Shown here: one piece after another, positions 59,398 through 64,000 of the stretch
How the letters are laid out: every line of letters begins with the position of its first letter
Numbering within the stretch: the stretch's first letter is position 1
Source: Winogradskyella wichelsiae
GTDB taxonomy: Bacteria > Bacteroidota > Bacteroidia > Flavobacteriales > Flavobacteriaceae
Length of the DNA stretch: 64,000 nt
NCBI RefSeq assembly: GCF_013403925.1
Contig: NZ_JABFDJ010000002.1
Location: forward strand, 248,001 to 312,000
Direction: 5' to 3'
Notes under the pieces: generated by a model
What the model saw: the letters and a program-made list of their open reading frames with translations, nothing else
Databases searched by the model: none
What the model was told of the DNA's origin: nothing
Program-made: the position numbers and the translations under genes

Positions 59398-60366
59398 ATG
59401 AATCTCATTAAACACTACAAAACTAAGCAATTATTGCTTTTACTCTTTAAATTGAGTATTGTAGTTGCTGCTTTTTATTTTATCTACATTAAACTGACTG
59501 AAAACAAAAACTTACAATTTAGTGCATTTATTACTTTTTTAGACAAATACGAATCATTTTCATTCAAAACCATCACTTTTTTAATTCTTTTAAGCTTTTT
59601 TAATTGGTTTTTTGAAATTCTAAAATGGAAAAACCTTGTAAAGTCAATAAAACCAATTTCTATACACCAAGCTACCGAACAAAGTTTAGGTGGACTCACA
59701 GCATCGTTAATTACTCCAAACCGAATTGGCGAATATGGTGCAAAAGCGATGTACTACACAAAACCGTTTAGAACAAAAATTGTACTATTAAACCTTCTTG
59801 GGAATTTAGCACAAATGATCATAACAACACTATTAGGTTGTATTGGCTTATTGTTTTTTATCAATCGGTATTCAATAAAAATCAATTATTATACAGTCTT
59901 ACAATATAGTGTGATTGTATTATTGATTGGTTTACTTTTACTTTTTTTAACAAAGCAGAACCATTTTAAAATTAAAGGATTTTCTTTCCGCTCTGTTATT
60001 ATTTTCTTAAAATCGATTAGCTTAAAAACACATCTAACAAATATTTTATACTCGCTACTTAGATATATTTTATTTTCATCTCAATTTTATTATTTATTGA
60101 TTGTTTTTAGGATTGAAATTAGCTATTTTGAAGCCATGACTGTAATTACAAGCATGTACTTATTAGCTTCAATAATACCAGCCATTTCTATTTTCGACTT
60201 TGTAATAAAAGGTAGTATAGCTGTCTTTTTATTTAGTTTCTTAAATGTAAATGAACTTACAATTTTAACCATCACAACACTTATGTGGTTATTCAATTTT
60301 GTACTACCAAGTATTTCAGGAAGTTACTTTGTTATTAATTTTAAGCTCCCTAAACCAGTAGAATAA
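59398..60366 (+). CDS. UPF0104/LPG-synthase-type membrane protein
   Basis: A 322-residue protein with about eight membrane helices, of the lysylphosphatidylglycerol-synthase transmembrane (AglD-like, UPF0104) family. The segment EQSLGGLTASLITPNRIGEYGAKAM is characteristic. These proteins are thought to flip or transfer lipid-linked compounds. The stop overlaps the start of a GT2 gene (shared base 60366), suggesting they act together on a glycolipid. The start lies only 27 bp from the divergent barrel gene. Confidence 0.85.
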   Translation: MNLIKHYKTKQLLLLLFKLSIVVAAFYFIYIKLTENKNLQFSAFITFLDKYESFSFKTITFLILLSFFNWFFEILKWKNLVKSIKPISIHQATEQSLGGLTASLITPNRIGEYGAKAMYYTKPFRTKIVLLNLLGNLAQMIITTLLGCIGLLFFINRYSIKINYYTVLQYSVIVLLIGLLLLFLTKQNHFKIKGFSFRSVIIFLKSISLKTHLTNILYSLLRYILFSSQFYYLLIVFRIEISYFEAMTVITSMYLLASIIPAISIFDFVIKGSIAVFLFSFLNVNELTILTITTLMWLFNFVLPSISGSYFVINFKLPKPVE

Positions 60367-61499
60367 TGCTGCTATTAATCGCCATATTTATTACGATAAC
60401 TTATCTTATTATTATAGGGTTATTGACTTACGGCTTTGATAAAGTAAAAGATTTTAAACTTCAAAATTTAGAATCTAAAACTAAATTCTCTGTTGTTATT
60501 CCTTTTAGAAATGAGGCTGAGAATCTTCCCGATTTATTAACCTCTATTTCAAACCTGAATTATCCTAAATCATTATTTGAAATTATTTTGGTAAATGATG
60601 ACTCTAATGATGAATCGGTGTTAATTATTGAAAAAATTCTAGCTTCAAATTCTACCATTGATAATATTAGGATTATTAAAAACGAACGAACATCAAATTC
60701 CCCTAAAAAAGATGCTATAACCTCAGCGATTAAAGTTTCTAATTATAATTGGATTGTTACAACGGATGCTGATTGTGTTTTACCACAATATTGGCTCGAT
60801 ACTTTCGATGAAAGTATTCAAACCGAAAAACCAAATTGTATTGTTGCCCCTGTAACTTATCACGGTGAGAATTCGTTTTTAAATCGTTTTCAAACTTTAG
60901 ATTTTTTGAGTTTACAAGGTGCTACAATTGGTGGTTTTGGTATTGATAAGGCCTTTATGTGTAATGGTGCGAATTTCGCTTATAAAAAATCGGAATTTAA
61001 ATCCGTTAAAGGTTTTGAAGGTAATGATGGAATTGCGAGTGGTGACGATATGTTTCTACTTGAAAAATTTATTAAACACGACTCAAAAAAAGTAAGTTAT
61101 TTAAAAGCAAAAACAGCTATAGTAACTACAAATCCGGCTGAAAATCTTAAAAACCTAGTGCATCAACGTATCCGTTGGGCCTCTAAAGCTAGTCGTTATA
61201 ATTTTTGGTTTTCAAAATTAGTTGGATTGATTGTCTTACTTGGTAATCTTGTTTTTTTAGGATTAATTATTTCGCTTATTTTCAACTATTCATCATCACA
61301 AACAATAATCGCTTTATTAGTTATAAAATTTAGTATCGACTTTTTATTACTATTTAAAACAACACGTTTTTTTAGGCAAGAAAACTTATTACTTTCTTAT
61401 CTATTTTCTATTATACTATATCCCATTTTTAATGTGAGTGTTGCCTTTTTATCTTTCTTTAAAACTTATGAATGGAAAGGCAGGAACTTTAAAAAGTAA
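60366..61499 (+). CDS. membrane GT2 glycosyltransferase
   Basis: A 377-residue processive-type family 2 glycosyltransferase. One N-terminal helix (1-20) is followed by the GT-A domain: FSVVIPFRNEAENL, ILVNDDSNDES, DxD in VTTDADCVLP, and the QxxRW motif HQRIRWASKA (about 266-275). Three C-terminal helices follow. It is translationally coupled to the UPF0104 gene. The likely product is a glycolipid or surface glycan. It is not near a LytTR-like motif. Confidence 0.9.
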   Translation: MLLLIAIFITITYLIIIGLLTYGFDKVKDFKLQNLESKTKFSVVIPFRNEAENLPDLLTSISNLNYPKSLFEIILVNDDSNDESVLIIEKILASNSTIDNIRIIKNERTSNSPKKDAITSAIKVSNYNWIVTTDADCVLPQYWLDTFDESIQTEKPNCIVAPVTYHGENSFLNRFQTLDFLSLQGATIGGFGIDKAFMCNGANFAYKKSEFKSVKGFEGNDGIASGDDMFLLEKFIKHDSKKVSYLKAKTAIVTTNPAENLKNLVHQRIRWASKASRYNFWFSKLVGLIVLLGNLVFLGLIISLIFNYSSSQTIIALLVIKFSIDFLLLFKTTRFFRQENLLLSYLFSIILYPIFNVSVAFLSFFKTYEWKGRNFKK

Positions 61500-61501
61500 A
61501 C

Positions 61502-61981
61502 TTAATTAATATTTACATTAACAGGAAACTCAAAAGCCGTAGTCACTTGTTGACCTCTTTTTATTGCTGGATAAATTTTTGGAATAGTTTTTAAACTCTG
61601 ACGTAATAAACTATCAATTTCAGGGATTTCACTAACCGTCTCAGGTTTTATAGCTATCGATTCTACTTCTAATTTACCATTATAATCTATAATTATTTTA
61701 AGTACTATAGTATCGCTAACATCTTTAGATACAACAAGATTTTGATGCGCTAAATATTGATTAACATTGGTAATTAAAGTATTTTGAAAACAGATTTTAC
61801 GATCTTCTTTTGCAGACATAGAATCGCAACTTGTAAATGTTGGGTAAGCATCAACCTCATTCCAATTAAAGGTTTGCAATTCTTCCTCTAGCAAATCTTC
61901 GGTATAGACTTTCTTCTTGTCGAAATAATCACAAGAGATCATTGTGAAAAATAAGAGTAAAAGACAAACAATTTGTTTCAT
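61502..61981 (-). CDS. lipoprotein with TonB-C-like domain
   Basis: A 159-residue lipoprotein (lipobox ending MISC, Cys17). Residues 45-155 resemble the TonB C-terminal domain: CDSMSAKEDRKICFQNTL, LKIIIDYNGKLEVESIAI, then IPKIYPAIKRGQQVTTAFEFPV. The same pattern, including the phrase around ERNEDRKNCFNNF, occurs in the partial protein at 63232-64000, so they are paralogues. No membrane TonB helix is present. Role unknown, possibly envelope signalling. Confidence 0.8.
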   Translation of the reverse strand: MKQIVCLLLLFFTMISCDYFDKKKVYTEDLLEEELQTFNWNEVDAYPTFTSCDSMSAKEDRKICFQNTLITNVNQYLAHQNLVVSKDVSDTIVLKIIIDYNGKLEVESIAIKPETVSEIPEIDSLLRQSLKTIPKIYPAIKRGQQVTTAFEFPVNVNIN

Positions 61982-62091
61982 TAATACAGTTCTAACACCG
62001 AAAAGTACAAATATTTTCTAGAATAAACCGCATAGACCACAACGCATTTAAAATCAACTATGAAGACACCTTCTACTTCATAATTACAATA

Positions 62092-63222
62092 TTAATTTTC
62101 AGCTAAAAACTTTTCTTGCTTTAATTCTTTTAATCTAGATTCTGAAAACCTAACGAACGGATTTTCTTTATGCTTTTCTACAAACTTCTCATACGCTCTA
62201 ATTTTTGCATCAATATCAGCGTAGTATTCGTCTTTGGTTCTTAACAGGTAGAATTCCGTAACCATATTAGAAGGATCTTCTTTTAAAGATTTTTGAAATG
62301 TTTTAATGGCTGCTTCGTACTTTTTCTGACGATTTAAAATTGTGCCTAATCGTTGATATTCATCTGAAAGCGGAAGATCTTTTAATAATAAAGATTGAGT
62401 CATAAATTCTTCTGCATTTTCAAAATTGTTTAATTTTTCATAATAACCAGCAATTACAAACATCGCATTGGCATCATTCGGACTATATTTTAAAGCTTTT
62501 TTTCGGAAATTAATAGCTTCTATATAATCCGAATTTTGCGCAAAAGACAGACTCAATTTTTCATAAATAAATTCAGATTCTTCACCTAAATCAAGCAATT
62601 TCTGAAACCACACAATAGCATGTGTATAATATTCTTGATGATAATAAGCTTGTGCTTTTAAACTTATCAGTTTCACATTGTTTTTATAACTTTTTAAACC
62701 CCGATCTATATAACCATGAGCTTCTATAAAGTTCCGTTTTATTAAATGATGTTTCGCAATTTTAAAAATAGCTTTTTGATGCGTTTCATCTAGTTTATAA
62801 GCATCCATAAATTGCTCTAAAGCCGAGGTGTCTTTTTGCTTTTCTAGAACAATACCCAACTCGTAGTGATAATTAGGGTTTAAACTGTCTGAAGTAATTA
62901 AATTAGTGAATAACAAATTGGCTTTTTCATACTTTTTAGTATGTGCTAAAAGTTTTGCAAATTCATACTTTATTAAGAGATTATCTTCATTAGCTGTCAC
63001 AGCTTTATCATAATAATCTAAGGCTTCATCATAGTTACCAATAGCAATATAAGCCTTAGCTATATCATCATAAACAACATCTAAATTTTTAAGAGATTTA
63101 TAGGTCTCAATGGCTTTGGAAAAATTACCATTCACATAAAGATGATCTGCTTCCGCTTTTATATTTTGAGCATTTAAATGGATCACAAAAACACAACACA
63201 AGAACCCTAAAATTAATTTCAT
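62092..63222 (-). CDS. exported TPR-repeat protein
   Basis: A 376-residue protein with signal peptide (MKLILGFLCCVFVIHLNAQ) and about nine TPR units filling the rest (for example GNYDEALDYYDKAVTANEDN and KKYEAAIKTFQKSLKEDPSN). TPR proteins serve as scaffolds; no partner is evident. It is encoded 9 bp after the TonB-C-like gene and probably co-transcribed. Confidence 0.9.
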   Translation of the reverse strand: MKLILGFLCCVFVIHLNAQNIKAEADHLYVNGNFSKAIETYKSLKNLDVVYDDIAKAYIAIGNYDEALDYYDKAVTANEDNLLIKYEFAKLLAHTKKYEKANLLFTNLITSDSLNPNYHYELGIVLEKQKDTSALEQFMDAYKLDETHQKAIFKIAKHHLIKRNFIEAHGYIDRGLKSYKNNVKLISLKAQAYYHQEYYTHAIVWFQKLLDLGEESEFIYEKLSLSFAQNSDYIEAINFRKKALKYSPNDANAMFVIAGYYEKLNNFENAEEFMTQSLLLKDLPLSDEYQRLGTILNRQKKYEAAIKTFQKSLKEDPSNMVTEFYLLRTKDEYYADIDAKIRAYEKFVEKHKENPFVRFSESRLKELKQEKFLAEN

Positions 63223-63231
63223 AAGCAGTAA

Positions 63232-64000
63232 TTAGTCTTTTTTAGAATCATGAATTTGAAAAACAATGGGCACAGAAAAAGGCACTACAACCAATTTCCC
63301 TTTTTGTTTTCCAGGAATAAACTGAGGTAACATTTCTAAAACACGTTTGGCTTCTTCCTCTAATTCTGGACTTGGACCTCTAGCAACAATATGTTTAACA
63401 GTCCCATTGGTATCAATTTTAAACTGAACAAAAACACGTTTTCTCCCTTGACTTAGACTATCACCTATACTTGTATTAAAGTTTTTAGCAATGTGCTTAT
63501 TCACAAAATTATTAAAACAGTTTTTTCGATCTTCATTTCTTTCTAAATCTTCACAATCTACAGTTGTTGGGCTTTCATCGACTACTGAAAATGGGACTTC
63601 TGCTATTTCGTACTTAATTACCTCTTCTCCCTCTTGTGAAATATAAGAATCTAACACTAAAGTTGACCTACCATCTGTAACCACTAATTTATTAAATGAA
63701 TCATCGTTTTCTAATTGCTTCAAATAAGCATTATAGCGTTTAGTTTCTTCTTTTGTTTTATCCGCAACATCTTCAACAAATAATTTTAAAACTCCTTCTT
63801 GTCCATATAACTCCCAACGTTCTTTTTGTTCTTTTGTGTTTTTAAAAGCTTTAAATTCTTCATAAGTTTTGAATTTATCCATACTCATAAATTTTGATCC
63901 ATCAATATCAACCTGAGTTAAAGTACCCCCTTCATATTTGTTTCTAATATCATCTTCTGAAAGATAAATCAAAAATGCTTTCATTTTCAAAAACTCTTTT
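63232..64000 (-). CDS. TonB-C-like domain protein, 5' end beyond window
   Basis: The frame is open to the right edge. An in-frame ATG at 63984 exists, but the sequence there (KAFLIYLSEDDIRNKYEGG) is neither a signal nor a typical start, so I treat it as an internal part of a longer protein. The C-terminal 100 residues are TonB-C-like: CEDLERNEDRKNCFNNFV, VFVQFKIDTNGTVKHIVARG, then LEMLPQFIPGKQKGKLVVVP. Bacteroidota often fuse this domain to M56 peptidase or other membrane regions; which applies here cannot be seen. Confidence 0.75.
   Translation of the reverse strand, partial: KEFLKMKAFLIYLSEDDIRNKYEGGTLTQVDIDGSKFMSMDKFKTYEEFKAFKNTKEQKERWELYGQEGVLKLFVEDVADKTKEETKRYNAYLKQLENDDSFNKLVVTDGRSTLVLDSYISQEGEEVIKYEIAEVPFSVVDESPTTVDCEDLERNEDRKNCFNNFVNKHIAKNFNTSIGDSLSQGRKRVFVQFKIDTNGTVKHIVARGPSPELEEEAKRVLEMLPQFIPGKQKGKLVVVPFSVPIVFQIHDSKKD

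Noticed and set aside
59371..59430. 20-residue extension of the outer-membrane barrel protein
   Set aside because: It overlaps the divergent gene and places a non-signal sequence before a good signal peptide.
1..64000. CRISPR arrays, insertion sequences, rRNA genes, replication origin
   Set aside because: No regularly spaced repeats, transposase or integrase genes, rRNA sequence or DnaA-box cluster could be found by reading.

Overview
The window looks like a chromosomal segment of a marine-type Flavobacteriaceae (Bacteroidota). The DNA is AT-rich. There is a SusC/SusD-type polysaccharide utilization locus, secreted proteins carry type IX secretion (T9SS) sorting domains, and several promoters match the Bacteroidota -7 element TAnnTTTG. 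I cannot name the genus from sequence alone.

Region A (1-20.1 kb) is an alpha-glucan/maltose utilization locus. A leftward arm encodes an MFS maltose-type permease, beta-phosphoglucomutase, a GH65 maltose phosphorylase, a GH31 alpha-glucosidase and two GH13 lipoproteins (the last cut by the window edge). A LacI-family regulator sits before it. A rightward arm encodes SusC, SusD, a SusE/F-type protein and a T9SS-exported GH13 amylase. A perfect 18-bp LacI-type palindrome lies between the arms. The SusD carries an inserted domain that resembles the SusE/F starch-binding module encoded next door.

Region B (20.1-30.2 kb) is mixed housekeeping and accessory DNA: a hypothetical protein, an MFS efflux protein, a small membrane protein, tRNA-Leu(UAG), an M20 dipeptidase, a BlaI/M56 sensor pair with visible operators, a DUF4407 protein, a DUF4440 lipoprotein, a 46-aa ORF and a PhnA-like protein.

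Region C (30.2-43.8 kb) looks like an exopolysaccharide locus: mannose-6-phosphate isomerase, a degenerate GT2, a response-regulator-receiver/GT2 fusion, a GT-C-like membrane protein, an Ig-like exported protein, a membrane-anchored GH5-type hydrolase, a GT4, a Wzx/MOP flippase and a TPR/outer-membrane barrel protein. A KAP-type NTPase and a large T9SS-secreted protein follow (43.8-47.9 kb).

Region D (48.3-54.8 kb) is one tight seven-gene signalling operon: CheY-like receiver, H-NOX haem sensor, multi-PAS histidine kinase, FIST (NosP-like) protein, second histidine kinase, HPt and a LytTR response regulator. I read it as a nitric-oxide-responsive phosphorelay.

The main discovery candidate links C and D. 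A 12-bp motif, read leftward as CCATTCGTCKAC and resembling the LytTR consensus, lies upstream of the signalling operon itself, the REC-GT2 operon, the GT4 gene, the flippase gene, the T9SS secreted-protein gene, a small membrane protein gene and a possible small RNA. Its distance to a -7-like element falls in two classes, 50-52 or 71-72 bp, which differ by two helical turns. The operon promoter has both sites. This suggests a NO-sensing LytTR regulon controlling exopolysaccharide.

Region E (55.0-64.0 kb) is mostly core genes: YjbR-like, DUF4230, cyclase family, HemW, RuvC, an outer-membrane barrel, a UPF0104 flippase-like protein with a GT2, and TonB-C-like and TPR proteins.
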